Shown here in pieces: positions 9,787 to 20,874 of a stretch of 64,000 nucleotides of DNA; position 1 is the first letter of the stretch, and every line of letters starts with the position of its first letter. Position numbers and translations under genes: made by a program. Source of the stretch: Hirschia sp. (GTDB taxonomy: Bacteria > Pseudomonadota > Alphaproteobacteria > Caulobacterales > Hyphomonadaceae). The DNA lies in NCBI GenBank assembly GCA_002709235.1, contig PAQI01000021.1, forward strand, positions 177,275 through 241,274, read 5' to 3'. Below the pieces are notes generated by a model. It ran no database searches, had not been told where the DNA came from, and was given only the letters and a program-made list of their open reading frames with translations.

Positions 9787-10665
9787 ATGGCCGACGTGCC
9801 TGCGGGGAAGGTGCCGATACTTGAAAGTGTCGGCGCAGCTTACAGATATCTGTTTGACAATTGGCAAATGTGGCTTCCGGCTGTTGTTGTATTGAGCGCG
9901 CTATCTGCCGTCATTGCCGTTGTGAACCCTGCTATTCTGATTCCAAAATTCGAATTCATATCTGCAACCCAGAGTCTGCAGTCTTCCATCTTCATTTCCA
10001 TTGCTTCGTTGATCTTCACGACAGGCGTCCTGAAGCATGCATTGCACGATGAGTTTCAGCCTCCTTTAGGGATAACCTTCGGAAAACCGGAACTACGAGT
10101 CTTGGGTGTTACGCTGGGTCTGATACTGATTTTCGGTATTATCTCGATTTTTGTACTGTTTGTTTTCAGTATCATGCTGGCCGGAGCAGCAGCGCAGATG
10201 GGACTGGATCTGGAGGCTGCAGACCCAGTGGCCATGCAAGAGGTCTTTGCTAAGCTCATGCAGGATGGAGGTAACATCTTTATCATTGCATTCGCGGTGG
10301 TGTGTTTTGCGGCAGCAATATTTGTTTATATCAGATTGTTGTTTGTCCAGGCGGCAACCGTAGCCGAAGGTCGTATGGTCGTGTTCAGTTCATGGGGGCT
10401 GAGCCAGGGCAATTGGTGGCGGATCCTCGCTGCTGTATTACTGGTCGCTATCCCTGTTTCAATTGTTAGCGACATTCTGTTCAGCATATTGGAAATCGGC
10501 CTGTTGAAGAATAATGCGGCAAGCGTATCGTCACTCAATCACGGATTGTTCGGCTTCGGCGTAGGGCTTGTCACAACATACGCGTCTGTCACCATGGCCG
10601 GGTTGATTGCCTATCTATACAAGGGTCTTCAGCCAAGAGAGCCAGTCAGCTCCGTATTTGAGTGA
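9787..10665 (+). CDS. Multi-pass membrane protein of unknown function (GPDPase-membrane-domain-like)
   Basis: A 292-residue protein with about six hydrophobic helices. The segment near residues 180-230, with IRLLFVQAATVAEGR followed by SWGLSQGNWWRILAAVLL, has the look of the membrane domain found in GPDPase_memb/YckC-type proteins, whose role is unclear. I chose ATG 9787, which has AGGAG at 6 bases; the frame opens at 9745 but its first 14 residues have no such site. It is convergent with uvrA and divergent from trmFO, thus a single-gene unit. Confidence 0.65.
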   Translation: MADVPAGKVPILESVGAAYRYLFDNWQMWLPAVVVLSALSAVIAVVNPAILIPKFEFISATQSLQSSIFISIASLIFTTGVLKHALHDEFQPPLGITFGKPELRVLGVTLGLILIFGIISIFVLFVFSIMLAGAAAQMGLDLEAADPVAMQEVFAKLMQDGGNIFIIAFAVVCFAAAIFVYIRLLFVQAATVAEGRMVVFSSWGLSQGNWWRILAAVLLVAIPVSIVSDILFSILEIGLLKNNAASVSSLNHGLFGFGVGLVTTYASVTMAGLIAYLYKGLQPREPVSSVFE

Positions 10666-10687
10666 CCTCACATGGAACTGAGCTGAC

Positions 10688-13663
10688 TTACTTGGCTGCG
10701 GTTTTCTTTCGTGGTGAAGCCTTTTTCGATGTCTTTCGAGCCGTTGGCTTGGACTGAGCTATTGGTTTCGCATTCAGTTTGCTGCGCTGTTCTGCCTTGC
10801 GCTCGGCGTGCCGTACAAAGGTTTCCTTTAGGAAGCGACCTGTATGGCTTTCCGGGTTCTCTGACACTTCTTCTGGTGTTCCAACCGCCACGATCCGTCC
10901 ACCGCCGTCACCTCCATCCGGACCGAGATCCACGATCCAGTCAGCGACCTTGATCACATCAAGATTGTGCTCGATCACGATGACTGTATTGCCACTATCC
11001 ACCAGCTCTTGAAGCACTTCCAACAGTTTGCGTACGTCCTCGAAATGAAGACCTGTGGTTGGCTCATCCAGAATATAGACCGTGCGTCCGGTCGCGCGTT
11101 TGGAGAGCTCTTTGGCAAGCTTTACTCGCTGGGCCTCACCGCCAGACAGTGTGTTGGCCTGTTGGCCGACCTTGACGTAACCAAGGCCCACGCGGTCCAG
11201 CGTTTCCATTTTCGAGCGAATGCCGGGAACAGATGCAAAGAAGGTTCGCGCTTCCTCGACGGTCATGTCCAGGACATCGGAAATGGATTTGCCCTTGTAG
11301 AGCACCTCCAGGGTCTCACGATTATAGCGTTTGCCGCCGCATTCCTCACAGGTCACATAGACATCCGGCAGGAAGTGCATCTCGATCTTGATGACGCCAT
11401 CACCCTGACACGCCTCACAGCGGCCGCCCTTGACATTAAATGAGAAACGGCCGGGCTTGTATCCGCGCGCTTTTGCCTCCGGAAGTCCTGTAAACCAGTC
11501 CCGAATGGGGCCGAATGCGCCTGTATAAGTGGCTGGGTTGGAGCGCGGTGTTCGGCCAATGGGGGATTGGTCGATGTCGATGATCTTGTCGAGATGTTCC
11601 AGCCCGTGAATTTCACTATAGGGAGCTGGTGCAGCCGAGGTGTTCATCAATCGCCTGGCCAACGCCTTGTAGAGTGTCTCGATGATCAGTGTGGATTTCC
11701 CACCACCGGACACGCCCGTCACACATGTCAGCGTTGCAAGTGGGATTTCCAGGTCAACATTTTTCAGATTGTTTCCTGTCGCGCCAGTGAGCTTCAAGGC
11801 CTTTGTGCGTTTGCCCCAGCGGCGGCGATCCGGAATGGTGATCTCCTCTTCGCCATTGAGGTATTTTCCTGTCAGGCTGTCGCGGCTTTTCATGATCTGC
11901 GCAGGCGTTCCTTGCGCCACGACTTCACCGCCATGCACGCCTGCGCGCGGGCCCATGTCGATGACATGATCAGCGGTCAGAATTGCATCTTCATCATGTT
12001 CAACCACGATTACTGAATTTCCCAGGTCACGCAGATGTTTGAGCGTTTCGAGCAAACGCTCATTGTCGCGCTGGTGTAGCCCGATAGAGGGTTCATCAAG
12101 TACGTAGAGTACGCCGGTCAGGCCAGACCCGATCTGGCTTGCCAGACGTATTCTCTGGCTTTCTCCGCCCGATAGCGTGCCGGATGCGCGAGACAGTTCA
12201 AGATAGTCCAGCCCGACATCGTTAAGAAATTTCAGACGATCCCGGATTTCCTTGAGGATACGATCCGCGATTTCTCTTTGCTGTGCGCTTAGATGTTCTT
12301 CCAGTGTGCTGAACCATTCCCCCGCAGCCCTGATTGAAAGGTGGGTGGCCTGTCCGATGTGCTGGCCTGCAATCTTCACGCACAGGGCTTCGGGCTTGAG
12401 GCGGTAGCCGCTGCAGGCCGGGCAGGGCGCTGTGGACTGATACTTGGAGATATCATCTCGCACCCACTGGCTGTCAGTCTCGCGCCAACGGCGCTCCAGA
12501 TTATTGACGACGCCTTCAAAGGTCTTGGTGACCTCATATTTGCGATTGCCATCATCATAGACGAAATCAACTTCGTCATCGCCTGTTCCGAACAGGATGA
12601 TATTCTGAACGTTCTCGGGCAGGTCTGACCAGGGTACAGTCAGCTTGAATCCGTATTTTTTCGCCAATGCGCGTAGGGTCTGGATCTGGTAAGGTGATGT
12701 TGTCTTTGCCCAGGGGGCGACGGCACCGCCTTCCAGCGTCTTGTCCTTCTCAGGGATGATAAGTTCAGCGTCCACCTTCATGCGTTCGCCAAGACCATCA
12801 CAGGTTGGGCACGCACCAAAAGGGTTGTTGAACGAGAAAAGCCGTGGTTCGATTTCGGGGATTGTGAATCCTGATACGGGGCAGGCAAAACGTGACGAGA
12901 AGATGATCCGCTGTGGTTCTGTGTCAGCATCTTCGCTGTCGGCAAATTCGGCCACGGCAATACCGTCGGCGAGGTCCAGTGCAGTCTCGAAACTCTCGGC
13001 CAGCCTCTGACGCATATCATCACGTACCACGATACGATCGACGACCACGTCGATGTCATGCTTCAGCTTCTTGTCCAGCTTTGGCGGGTCTTCCAGGTCA
13101 TGAAATTCACTGTCGACCTTCACGCGCGCAAAACCGCGCTTGAGGAGGTCAGCGAATTCCTTGCGGTACTCGCCTTTGCGGCCTCTCACAATCGGGGCCA
13201 GCAGGTAAAGACGCGTGCGCTCTGGCAGATCGAGAGTGCGGTCAACCATTTGCGTGACTGTCTGGCTTTCGATCGGCAGGCCGGTTGCCGGTGAGATGGG
13301 GACACCAACCCGCGCCCAGAGCAGGCGCATATAATCATAGATTTCAGTGACTGTTCCAACGGTCGAACGTGGGTTTCTGGAAGTCGTCTTTTGTTCAATG
13401 GAGATAGCCGGTGAAAGTCCCTCAATGCTTTCTACATCGGGCTTTTGCATCAATTCCAGAAACTGTCGGGCATAGGCCGACAAGCTCTCGACATAGCGTC
13501 GCTGGCCTTCTGCATAAATCGTATCGAATGCCAGGGACGATTTTCCCGATCCGGACAGTCCGGTCATCACGACAAGCTGGTTTCTCGGGATGTCGATATC
13601 GACATTCTTCAGATTATGCGCCTTCGCGCCGCGCACACGGATGGATTTGAGCTCGGTCGACAT
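10688..13663 (-). CDS. uvrA: Excinuclease ABC subunit UvrA
   Basis: The damage-recognition ATPase of nucleotide excision repair, which loads UvrB on lesions. It has two ABC modules: Walker [13 protein letters not shown] near the N-terminus and [11 protein letters not shown] in the second half, with signatures [12 protein letters not shown] and [12 protein letters not shown]. Zinc-finger cysteines appear in CPTCDGLG and in [17 protein letters not shown]. At 991 residues it is about 50 longer than the E. coli protein, owing to a basic C-terminal tail ([18 protein letters not shown]). I start at ATG 13663 with AGGAT upstream. It is divergent from ssb, with an SOS box between them. Confidence 0.98.
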   Translation of the reverse strand: MSTELKSIRVRGAKAHNLKNVDIDIPRNQLVVMTGLSGSGKSSLAFDTIYAEGQRRYVESLSAYARQFLELMQKPDVESIEGLSPAISIEQKTTSRNPRSTVGTVTEIYDYMRLLWARVGVPISPATGLPIESQTVTQMVDRTLDLPERTRLYLLAPIVRGRKGEYRKEFADLLKRGFARVKVDSEFHDLEDPPKLDKKLKHDIDVVVDRIVVRDDMRQRLAESFETALDLADGIAVAEFADSEDADTEPQRIIFSSRFACPVSGFTIPEIEPRLFSFNNPFGACPTCDGLGERMKVDAELIIPEKDKTLEGGAVAPWAKTTSPYQIQTLRALAKKYGFKLTVPWSDLPENVQNIILFGTGDDEVDFVYDDGNRKYEVTKTFEGVVNNLERRWRETDSQWVRDDISKYQSTAPCPACSGYRLKPEALCVKIAGQHIGQATHLSIRAAGEWFSTLEEHLSAQQREIADRILKEIRDRLKFLNDVGLDYLELSRASGTLSGGESQRIRLASQIGSGLTGVLYVLDEPSIGLHQRDNERLLETLKHLRDLGNSVIVVEHDEDAILTADHVIDMGPRAGVHGGEVVAQGTPAQIMKSRDSLTGKYLNGEEEITIPDRRRWGKRTKALKLTGATGNNLKNVDLEIPLATLTCVTGVSGGGKSTLIIETLYKALARRLMNTSAAPAPYSEIHGLEHLDKIIDIDQSPIGRTPRSNPATYTGAFGPIRDWFTGLPEAKARGYKPGRFSFNVKGGRCEACQGDGVIKIEMHFLPDVYVTCEECGGKRYNRETLEVLYKGKSISDVLDMTVEEARTFFASVPGIRSKMETLDRVGLGYVKVGQQANTLSGGEAQRVKLAKELSKRATGRTVYILDEPTTGLHFEDVRKLLEVLQELVDSGNTVIVIEHNLDVIKVADWIVDLGPDGGDGGGRIVAVGTPEEVSENPESHTGRFLKETFVRHAERKAEQRSKLNAKPIAQSKPTARKTSKKASPRKKTAAK

Positions 13664-14011
13664 CGAATATCCTGGAAATATCTTGGGCATGCCGCCAGCT
13701 GTCGCTTTGCGGCCCTGAATGTTCTAGATAGGGCGATATGTAACTTCATGAAACTATCAAACCGGATGAATCACACATCAACTGTCCCTTCAGCACTTCG
13801 AATCGTTCAGTTGTGAAGCGAATGTGCATCGACTCGGATGGTTAGCATCTTTACACGATCATCTCGATTGTCTAGAACAATTGGTGAACATTAACGAATT
13901 GTGTTGTTGAGAACAGCAGTTGTAGGCTTGAGAGATCTGGCGAAATGGTCAGCAACATCATAGTCTGCGCGACTTGCAGTTTATGCGAAATTATATGGAA
14001 GGCAGCATGCC
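13664..14011. other. Divergent uvrA-ssb control region
   Basis: About 350 bases with no gene, lying between the divergent starts of uvrA and ssb. It carries the SOS box noted separately and must hold both promoters. Confidence 0.6.
13875..13889 (+). promoter_or_regulatory. SOS box (LexA operator, alphaproteobacterial GAAC-N7-GAAC)
   Basis: GAAC-AATTGGT-GAAC is an exact match to the direct-repeat LexA operator known in alphaproteobacteria. It lies 123 bases before the ssb start and 212 before the uvrA start, so it could act on either or both. Confidence 0.8.
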
Positions 14012-14488
14012 ATGGCCGGATCAGTCAACAAGGTTATTCTCGTGGGAAATCTGGGCCGCGACCCGGAAATCCGTCAAATGCCGTCGGGTGGCTCTATTGC
14101 CAATCTGTCTGTTGCCACATCGGAAAACTGGAAAGATCGCAATACAGGTGAACGCCGGGAAAAAACCGAATGGCACCGTGTAGTGGTTTTCTCCGAGGGC
14201 CTGGTACGCGTGTGTGAAAACTATCTGAAAAAAGGCTCCAAGCTCTATCTTGAAGGGCAGCTGGAAACCCGCAAATGGACCGATAATTCAGGTGTAGAGA
14301 AGTACACGACTGAAATTGTCCTGAGAAATTTCAATTCCAATCTGACCATGCTTGACGGCCGAAATGACGGTGCATCTGGCGGTCGCATGGGAAGCAGTGA
14401 CGGTGGTATGGGCGGTGGTGCCCCACGCCAGATGGACGGTCCACGCGAGGACTTCTCTCAGGACATGGATGACGACATCCCGTTCTAA
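14012..14488 (+). CDS. ssb: Single-stranded DNA-binding protein
   Basis: A 158-residue SSB that coats single-stranded DNA in replication and repair. The OB fold starts with [15 protein letters not shown], and the [19 protein letters not shown] segment is typical. A Gly-rich linker leads to the acidic tip DMDDDIPF, used to recruit partner proteins. The start ATG 14012 has GGAAGGC upstream. It is divergent from uvrA. Confidence 0.98.
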   Translation: MAGSVNKVILVGNLGRDPEIRQMPSGGSIANLSVATSENWKDRNTGERREKTEWHRVVVFSEGLVRVCENYLKKGSKLYLEGQLETRKWTDNSGVEKYTTEIVLRNFNSNLTMLDGRNDGASGGRMGSSDGGMGGGAPRQMDGPREDFSQDMDDDIPF

Positions 14489-14665
14489 GATCAAAGTTGT
14501 TTCAAATATGACACGTGACAGCTGATTTCGGGAAGAGAAATCGGGTATTTTCTGCCTTATTGCGGCAGCGAATTGTCTATGTGAGTGGAAACGTCGTAAA
14601 CTTTTCGCGAATCTTGATAATTCCGCTCAGTTCCTGTGAGCGATGAAACAATAACGGACCATCCA

Positions 14666-17527
14666 ATGTCTGACGAAACCGAGATCCCAGAAGAGGAAGC
14701 CGGCGGCGAAAATGGCGGCGGAGGCAATGAGCCGCCCGTGAGATTTGATCCAGGCGAAGAAGGCGTTGCGCCCATCAATATCACGGATGAGCTGAAACGG
14801 TCTTATCTTGATTACGCAATGAGCGTGATCGTTAGCCGTGCACTTCCAGATGTGCGTGATGGTCTCAAGCCTGTTCATCGCCGTATTCTGTATTCGATGA
14901 ACGAGAACGGTTACACGTTCGACAAGCCGTACAGAAAATCTGCACGTGTTGTCGGTGATGTTATCGGTAAGTATCACCCTCACGGTGACCAGTCGATTTA
15001 CGATGCTCTTGTGCGTATGGCTCAGGATTTTTCCATGGGGCTGCCGCTGCTAGATGGCCAGGGCAATTTCGGTTCGATGGATGGTGATCCTGCGGCGGCC
15101 ATGCGGTACACCGAGGTCAAGCTTGAAAAGGTCGCCAACCACATCCTGACTGACATCGACAAGGAAACGGTCGATTTTCAGGATAACTATGATGGCTCCG
15201 AGAGCGAGCCTATCGTTTTGCCCGCGCAGTTTCCAAACCTGCTGGTAAATGGCGGTGGCGGTATTGCCGTGGGTATGGCGACCAATATTCCGCCACACAA
15301 TCTGGGAGAGGTTATCGACGCCACGGTGACGATGATTGAACAACCAGATGTGGACGATGAGACTCTGCTCGAGATCGTACCTGGTCCGGATTTTCCGACC
15401 GGTGCATTGATCATTGGAAGGGCAGGATCGCGCTCTGGTCTCCTGACCGGTCGGGGGTCGGTCGTCATGCGTGCCCGGACATCCATTGAAGAAATGAAAA
15501 ATGGACGTGAGGCTATCGTCGCGACTGAAATTCCGTTCCAGGTCAACAAGTCCTCATTGCTCGAAAAAATTGCTGAACTGGTGCGCGAAAAACGTATTGA
15601 AGGCATTGCCGACATGCGTGATGAAAGTGACCGTGACGGTGTTCGTGTTGTCGTTGAAGTCAAGCGTGATGCGTCAGCGGAAGTGGTGCTGAACCAGCTT
15701 TACCGTTACACGCAGTTGCAGACATCCTTTGGCATGAACATGCTGGCGCTCAATGGTGGTCGCCCGGAACTGCTTTCGCTCCGCGCCATTCTTCAGGCTT
15801 TCATCGCGTTCCGCGAGGAAGTGGTCGCACGGCGCACCAAGTTCGAATTGAACAAGGCTCGCACGCGTGCCCATGTTCTTGTCGGTCTGGCTCTTGCCGT
15901 CGCCAATATTGATGAAGTCATCGCGATCATTCGCCATTCGCCGGATCCCGCGACCGCGCGTGAACGGTTGATGGAAAAGGCGTGGCCAGCGCATGATATG
16001 ATGTCGCTGATCGAACTCATTGCGGATCGCCGGACAGTCTCGAATGAAAATGGAGAAATCCGGCTTTCAGAGGAGCAGGCTCGGGCAATTCTGGATCTGC
16101 GCCTTCAAAGACTGACGGGGCTGGGACGCGATGAGATTGGTGATGAGGCCAGGGGACTGGCTGACACGATCGCCGATCTGCTTGACATCCTGTCTTCTCG
16201 TGCCCGGGTCATGGATATCATCAAGGGTGAGCTGACTTCCGTTCGGGAACAGTTTGCTATTCCGCGCCGATCAGAATTCATCGATGCGGAACTGGGCATG
16301 GACGATGAATCCTTCATCGAGAAGGAAGACATGGTCGTCATGTTCACCCATGGCGGATATGCCAAGCGAACAGCGCTATCCACTTACCGCACGCAGCATC
16401 GCGGCGGAAAAGGTCGCTCGGGAATGGGAACGAAGGACGAAGATGTCGTAACGCGGCTTTTCGTGGCCAATACCCATACTGAGATGCTGTTCTTTTCGTC
16501 TGTTGGAATGGTGTACAAGACGAAGGTCTGGAGATTGCCTCTCGGCGCGCCGAATTCACGGGGCAAGGCACTGGTAAATCTGCTTCCACTGGAAAAGGGC
16601 GAGACGATAACTTCGGTTCTGCCATTGCCGGAAAGCGATGAAGAGCGAGAGCAGATGAACATCCTGTTCGCAACGCGATCAGGTGGTGTACGAAGGAACA
16701 TGCTCTCTGATTTCGTTCAGGTGAATCGCAATGGCAAGATCGCCATGAAACTGGATGAAGCCCAGGTAGCGGGTAGTGATGACGGCATTGTCGGCGTACA
16801 GGTCTGTTCGCCAAATGATGACGTGATGCTGACGACTGCAATGGGCCAGTGCATTCGTTTCCGGGTTGAAGATGTGCGTGTCTTTACCGGGCGAACCTCA
16901 ACAGGTGTGCGCGGCATCCGGTTGGGCAATGGTGATGAAGTGATATCCATGTCTGTACTGCGTCACATGGATGTGACTTCGCCTGAAGCACGGTCTTATC
17001 TCAAGCATGCCAGCGCAATGCGGCGCGCCACGGGAGAAGAAGTCGAAGATGCCGTCACGGAAGTGGAAACAGATGAGGATGGTGAAGACGACGACACGGA
17101 AGCAGCGCTAAGTCCCGAGCGCATAGCCCAGTTTGGTGCCGCGGAAGAATTCATTCTCACGATAACCGAAGACGGTATGGGCAAGCGCGCATCGGCCTTC
17201 GATTATCGGGTTACGGGTCGCGGCGGCAAAGGATTGATTGCGCACAAGCTTGGCAAGGGAGGGCGCCTTGCGGCTTCCTTCCCGATTGATGATGGTGACG
17301 AGATCATGATGGTAACGGATGCTGGCCAGCTTATCCGAACGCCAGCACGTCAGATTCGTATTGCCGGGCGTGCAACACAGGGCGTTCGTGTGCTCCGGAC
17401 GAATGAGAACGAGAAAGTGGTGTCGGTCGAACGGGTTGCAGAACAGACAGAAGACGCTAGTGATGATCTTGAATCTGGCGGCGAAAACAAGACTGACGAC
17501 ACGAATGATGGTGTCAACGAAGCTTGA
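14666..17527 (+). CDS. gyrA: DNA gyrase subunit A
   Basis: The breakage-reunion subunit of gyrase. The catalytic Tyr is at residue 148 (AAMRYTE), 26 positions after its E. coli equivalent Tyr122. The GyrA box is present as [10 protein letters not shown], and six beta-pinwheel repeats follow. An acidic loop of about 30 residues ([20 protein letters not shown]) interrupts the C-terminal domain. The quinolone pocket reads [10 protein letters not shown], with Gln at E. coli position 83 and Asp at 87. The start is uncertain: a GTG at 14636 gives ten more residues that also read MSDET; neither has a clear SD. Confidence 0.98.
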   Translation: MSDETEIPEEEAGGENGGGGNEPPVRFDPGEEGVAPINITDELKRSYLDYAMSVIVSRALPDVRDGLKPVHRRILYSMNENGYTFDKPYRKSARVVGDVIGKYHPHGDQSIYDALVRMAQDFSMGLPLLDGQGNFGSMDGDPAAAMRYTEVKLEKVANHILTDIDKETVDFQDNYDGSESEPIVLPAQFPNLLVNGGGGIAVGMATNIPPHNLGEVIDATVTMIEQPDVDDETLLEIVPGPDFPTGALIIGRAGSRSGLLTGRGSVVMRARTSIEEMKNGREAIVATEIPFQVNKSSLLEKIAELVREKRIEGIADMRDESDRDGVRVVVEVKRDASAEVVLNQLYRYTQLQTSFGMNMLALNGGRPELLSLRAILQAFIAFREEVVARRTKFELNKARTRAHVLVGLALAVANIDEVIAIIRHSPDPATARERLMEKAWPAHDMMSLIELIADRRTVSNENGEIRLSEEQARAILDLRLQRLTGLGRDEIGDEARGLADTIADLLDILSSRARVMDIIKGELTSVREQFAIPRRSEFIDAELGMDDESFIEKEDMVVMFTHGGYAKRTALSTYRTQHRGGKGRSGMGTKDEDVVTRLFVANTHTEMLFFSSVGMVYKTKVWRLPLGAPNSRGKALVNLLPLEKGETITSVLPLPESDEEREQMNILFATRSGGVRRNMLSDFVQVNRNGKIAMKLDEAQVAGSDDGIVGVQVCSPNDDVMLTTAMGQCIRFRVEDVRVFTGRTSTGVRGIRLGNGDEVISMSVLRHMDVTSPEARSYLKHASAMRRATGEEVEDAVTEVETDEDGEDDDTEAALSPERIAQFGAAEEFILTITEDGMGKRASAFDYRVTGRGGKGLIAHKLGKGGRLAASFPIDDGDEIMMVTDAGQLIRTPARQIRIAGRATQGVRVLRTNENEKVVSVERVAEQTEDASDDLESGGENKTDDTNDGVNEA

Positions 17528-17602
17528 ACTGACCAGAACCACAGCTAGCGGGATGCGATGATTACGCGTCCAAGATCTGAATCAGGGAAGGTTTGAACGG
17601 CA

Positions 17603-18091
17603 ATGTTGACAGGGCTCTATCCGGGTACATTCGATCCGATCACCAATGGTCATCTTGATATCATTGGACGGGCTGTCAAACTTGTCGACAAGCTGATTAT
17701 CGGAGTTGCCATCAACAAGGATAAGGGGCCGCTCTTTTCTCTTGAAGATCGCGTGGAAATGGTGCTTGAGGAAACCAAGAGATTTTCTGGCGATGCTGAA
17801 ATAGAAGCGCGCCCTTTCTCGAATTTGCTGATGCATTTTGCGGAAGATTGCAATGCCAGTGTCATCGTTCGTGGATTGCGCGCAGTTTCCGATTTTGAGT
17901 ACGAATTTCAGATGGTTGCAATGAACCAGCAACTGAATGACGACATTGAAACCGTGTTCTTCATGGCTGACCCAAAGCATCAAGCCGTTTCCAGCCGACT
18001 GGTAAAAGAGATTGCAAGATTGGGCGGGAAAGCCGATCTGTTTGTACCTGAGGGCGTGTATACCCGGCTAAAGGGCAAGTACGATTTATGA
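17603..18091 (+). CDS. coaD: Phosphopantetheine adenylyltransferase
   Basis: Catalyses the fourth step of coenzyme A synthesis, joining ATP and 4'-phosphopantetheine to give dephospho-CoA. It has GLYPGTFDPITNGHLDII with the nucleotidyl-transferase TxGH motif, RGLRAVSDFEYEFQM in the middle, and VSSRLVKEIA near the end, at the usual 162 residues. It overlaps the next gene by 4 bp (ATGA), so a two-gene transcript is likely. Confidence 0.98.
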   Translation: MLTGLYPGTFDPITNGHLDIIGRAVKLVDKLIIGVAINKDKGPLFSLEDRVEMVLEETKRFSGDAEIEARPFSNLLMHFAEDCNASVIVRGLRAVSDFEYEFQMVAMNQQLNDDIETVFFMADPKHQAVSSRLVKEIARLGGKADLFVPEGVYTRLKGKYDL

Positions 18092-18963
18092 GTAGTGTAA
18101 CTATGAAATCCAGATTTATGATTGCGCTTGTCGCAGGTGCGTTGTTTGGAGCCGCTCCTGCGGTGGCTGCGCAGGAATGGTCCATGGACAATGTCATGAA
18201 TGCTCCGGCGGATTGGCGTGAAGTTCCACCAGAGAATCTTGTCCTGATGAGCACCACCAAAGGTGATATCCTGATCGAGCTTTCACCTGAAATTGCGCCG
18301 AGACATGTCGCGCGTATCCGGGAAATTGTTGCGGGTGGGCTCTATGATGGCACCAAGTTTCACCGCGTGATCAATGGTTTTATGGCGCAGGGCGGGGATA
18401 TCTCCACCATCCGCCCGGATTTTGTAATGGATCCTGTGCCCGGTGAGTTCACGTTTCGAAGAAACCCGGAAGAGATGCCAATGACACAGTTGGATCCTTC
18501 ACTGCAGAATGAGCCATATTACGCGGGCTATGTGAACGGCTTTCCGGTGAACTCTGCGCAGGAAAAAATGTCCGATTATACCTCTGATGGACGCGTCGAG
18601 AGTTGGGTGCCGCATTGTCCTGGTGTCGTTTCAATGGCGCGCACGACAGATCCGAACAGTGCCGTTGATCAGTTCTTCCTGATGCGCGACGAAAGCCCGT
18701 CTCTTGATCGCAAATATACTGTGTGGGGCCGAATGATCTCAGGCGCACAAGTGGCCAAGGCTATGAATGTAGGTGAGCCGCCAGCTCAACCGGACCTCGT
18801 TGTGACGGCCCGGCTGGTCTCTGACCTGCCGGAAACACTTCGGCCCAAAGCCTATGTGATGCGTAATGAGAGTGTTGCTTTCATTGAACTCATCAAGGAT
18901 TTTCAGGATGCAGAGACCATTTGTCAGGCACCTTCCACGCCTGCTGTTGTGCAGCTCCCATAA
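18088..18963 (+). CDS. Periplasmic cyclophilin-type peptidyl-prolyl isomerase
   Basis: A 291-residue cyclophilin. A signal peptide (about 1-27, ending AVAAQ) directs it to the periplasm, where it would speed Xaa-Pro isomerisation during envelope protein folding. The catalytic core is visible as TKFHRVINGFMAQGGD. Before the second half of the fold there is an insertion of about 55 residues (near 115-170), making it longer than the usual 165-190. It is translationally coupled to coaD by ATGA overlap and followed by a second cyclophilin gene. Confidence 0.93.
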   Translation: MSSVTMKSRFMIALVAGALFGAAPAVAAQEWSMDNVMNAPADWREVPPENLVLMSTTKGDILIELSPEIAPRHVARIREIVAGGLYDGTKFHRVINGFMAQGGDISTIRPDFVMDPVPGEFTFRRNPEEMPMTQLDPSLQNEPYYAGYVNGFPVNSAQEKMSDYTSDGRVESWVPHCPGVVSMARTTDPNSAVDQFFLMRDESPSLDRKYTVWGRMISGAQVAKAMNVGEPPAQPDLVVTARLVSDLPETLRPKAYVMRNESVAFIELIKDFQDAETICQAPSTPAVVQLP

Positions 18964-18984
18964 ATAAAGAGGACAGACGCTGAT

Positions 18985-19446
18985 ATGAGCGATTTGGAAA
19001 ACACACTTAAACTCACACTCGAAAGCGGTGAGGTGACGATAGCCCTGAAGCCGGATCTGGCTCCAAAGCATGTCGCACGCATCAAGGAACTTGCGCGTGA
19101 AGGTTTCTATGACGGACTGAATTTTCACCGTGTCATTGATGGCTTTGTTGCTCAGGGTGGTTGTCCTGAAGGAACGGGTACTGGCGGCACGGGGCAGAAA
19201 ATTCCAGCCGAATTCAACGAAGGAAAGCATGTACGCGGTACGTGCTCCATGGCGCGCTCTCAGAATCCTGATTCAGGAGACTGCCAATTTTATATCTGCC
19301 TCGATGATGTTTCCTATCTGGATGGACAATATACCGTCTGGGGTGAAGTCACTTCCGGAATGGAAAATGTGGACGCATTGCCAAAGGGGGAGCCGCCAAG
19401 AACCCCTGGTAAAATTATATCCATGAAGGTTGCAGCAGACATTTAG
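18985..19446 (+). CDS. ppiB: Cytoplasmic cyclophilin-type peptidyl-prolyl isomerase
   Basis: A compact 153-residue cyclophilin without a signal peptide. It has the catalytic run LNFHRVIDGFVAQGGCPEG, then the SMARSQNPDSGDCQFYICL core and YTVWGEVTSGME near the end. Its start is 21 bases after the periplasmic cyclophilin gene, with AAAGAGGACAG upstream, so it is likely the third gene of the coaD transcript. Confidence 0.93.
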   Translation: MSDLENTLKLTLESGEVTIALKPDLAPKHVARIKELAREGFYDGLNFHRVIDGFVAQGGCPEGTGTGGTGQKIPAEFNEGKHVRGTCSMARSQNPDSGDCQFYICLDDVSYLDGQYTVWGEVTSGMENVDALPKGEPPRTPGKIISMKVAADI

Positions 19447-19461
19447 TTACTGACAGCTAAG

Positions 19462-20091
19462 TTAATTTTCAGAGCTGGCTTCTGGTGCGTCTTCAATAGC
19501 AAGTCCAATGGCGGGCCAGGGGGCGGCCGGTGGTAAGCATCCGAGAGCCTGTCCAGCTCCTTTGAGATAAGCCCTTCGCAACATCCCGGTCTCCCGGGCC
19601 ATGCGGAGGGCTTTTTCATGCGCTTTTGCTCCAGTTGCTCGACGGATGACCGATCGGAATGGAATGAAGCCCGTCGTGGCTCCTTCGACCGTATCAAGCG
19701 CGTAATCGGCAAACTCCTCAGACGCGCGTATCGATAATGGATCGCTTTCATTCGATGAATTGTGCAGATCCATATCAGGACCAAGGATCAGCGTCAGCGC
19801 ACGCACTTCGGTTGCAATCTGGTCGCAATCGAGAATCATCTGCTGATAAGGACCATCCAGATCTTGAAGAAGAATCGGAATGCCCTTTCGACGAACGTTC
19901 AGATCATTGAGAGGGGCCAGGGCAGCATCACCGAATCCATCAGTTGTTCGCTTCTGGACTGTGCCCAATGCGCTCTGCGAGGAAGGTTTGCTGGATTGAC
20001 AACCCGAGAGCAGCAGCACAAGCAATGCAGCTGCCCCCACATGTTTGATGCATTTTAAGTCATTGTATTTTATGTGGTTAATGCGTTTCAC
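19462..20091 (-). CDS. Hypothetical lipoprotein
   Basis: A 209-residue protein not recognised. The N-terminus ends in LLLSGC (Cys31), a clear lipobox, so it is probably anchored in the membrane facing the periplasm. The N-region before the hydrophobic stretch is unusually long (17 residues), so translation may begin later, for instance at the GTG for Val18. The remainder is mostly helical, with no known motif. It is convergent with the cyclophilin gene, leaving 15 bases between the stops. Confidence 0.7.
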   Translation of the reverse strand: MKRINHIKYNDLKCIKHVGAAALLVLLLSGCQSSKPSSQSALGTVQKRTTDGFGDAALAPLNDLNVRRKGIPILLQDLDGPYQQMILDCDQIATEVRALTLILGPDMDLHNSSNESDPLSIRASEEFADYALDTVEGATTGFIPFRSVIRRATGAKAHEKALRMARETGMLRRAYLKGAGQALGCLPPAAPWPAIGLAIEDAPEASSEN

Positions 20092-20246
20092 GGACTAACT
20101 CAAAACCCATTTATACTGAATCATATCTCTATAGAACTGGTGTTTACTATAGCGTTTGGGGAGGCCGAAGGAAAAAATATCCATATCGGTCCATTCAGTC
20201 GTTGACCCCAGAGAAAGGCGCTCGTATGTTCCGCCCTCTCAAGTGG

Positions 20247-20322
20247 GAGCCCGTAGCTCAGTTGGTAGAGCAGCTGACTTTTAATCAGCGGGTCGCAGGT
20301 TCGATTCCTGCCGGGCTCACCA
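20247..20322 (+). tRNA. tRNA-Lys (anticodon TTT)
   Basis: A 76-nt cloverleaf. The acceptor GAGCCCG pairs with CGGGCTC, the D arm is AGCTCAGTTGGTAGAGC, the anticodon loop is CTTTTAA, the T loop is GGTTCGATTCC, and CCA is encoded. Confidence 0.97.
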
Positions 20323-20470
20323 TTGATTTTCCAAGCAAATTGTAGCTGAGCGTGGCCCATGGGGCACCACCATGCCGCGTTTAGGTATCGCGCCGCATTC
20401 GCAGGGCAGGGACCAGTGCGCATGTGCTGCGAAAGTGACTGCACTCCGCTTCAACAACAAGCTTCCCAGA

Positions 20471-20869
20471 TCAGATAAGTTTGAACAGTGCGTTTTGGAC
20501 ATTCCTCATAGAGCCGTCGGGGTCTTTCGCACCAGCATAGCCGAGTGCGACCGCCAGACCGACTGCAGCGATGGGGCGCTTCTTGATAATCGCTTCCAGC
20601 GTATCGAATGGCAGATCGGCAAGAGCATCTGCAGTTGCGTGTTCCAACTCTTCCACCTCATCAGATGAGGACTTGAAAGGCCGCAGGAAGATGATCGCCA
20701 ATGTACCTGCGACGAGGGTATAGAACATCCCGATATAGAAGGTTGCCCAGGGCAAGCCGACCAGTTCAGCAAGCCAGACGATTGCTGCCACGCTCATGAC
20801 AACAGCGCCAGCGAGGCCAAAAAAGGCCGCACCGACGCCTGAAACTAAGCGATATTTCGCCTTGTCCAT
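20471..20869 (-). CDS. Phage-holin-like/YqjE-type small membrane protein
   Basis: A 132-residue protein with two adjacent hydrophobic helices (about 8-34 and 38-62), an acidic middle (SSSDEVEELEHATADAL) and a weaker hydrophobic segment (RPIAAVGLAVALGYAG). It resembles the Holin-X/YqjE proteins that commonly accompany YqjD/ElaB-type genes; there is no sign of prophage. It lies 5 bases after the YqjD-like gene, so the pair is one transcript under a stress sigma promoter. The function is unknown, perhaps envelope or ribosome-membrane association under stress. Confidence 0.65.
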   Translation of the reverse strand: MDKAKYRLVSGVGAAFFGLAGAVVMSVAAIVWLAELVGLPWATFYIGMFYTLVAGTLAIIFLRPFKSSSDEVEELEHATADALADLPFDTLEAIIKKRPIAAVGLAVALGYAGAKDPDGSMRNVQNALFKLI

Positions 20870-20874
20870 TGTTG

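Noticed and set aside
20121-20444. Minus-strand open frame of 107 codons overlapping tRNA-Lys
   Set aside because: Its peptide is the translation of the tRNA complement, a well-known false gene; similar false frames cover tRNA-Trp (6749-6958) and tRNA-Gly (5589-5771).
20471-20869. Prophage holin
   Set aside because: No lysis, capsid, integrase or other phage gene is near; the coupling to a YqjD-like gene under a stress promoter indicates a cellular function.
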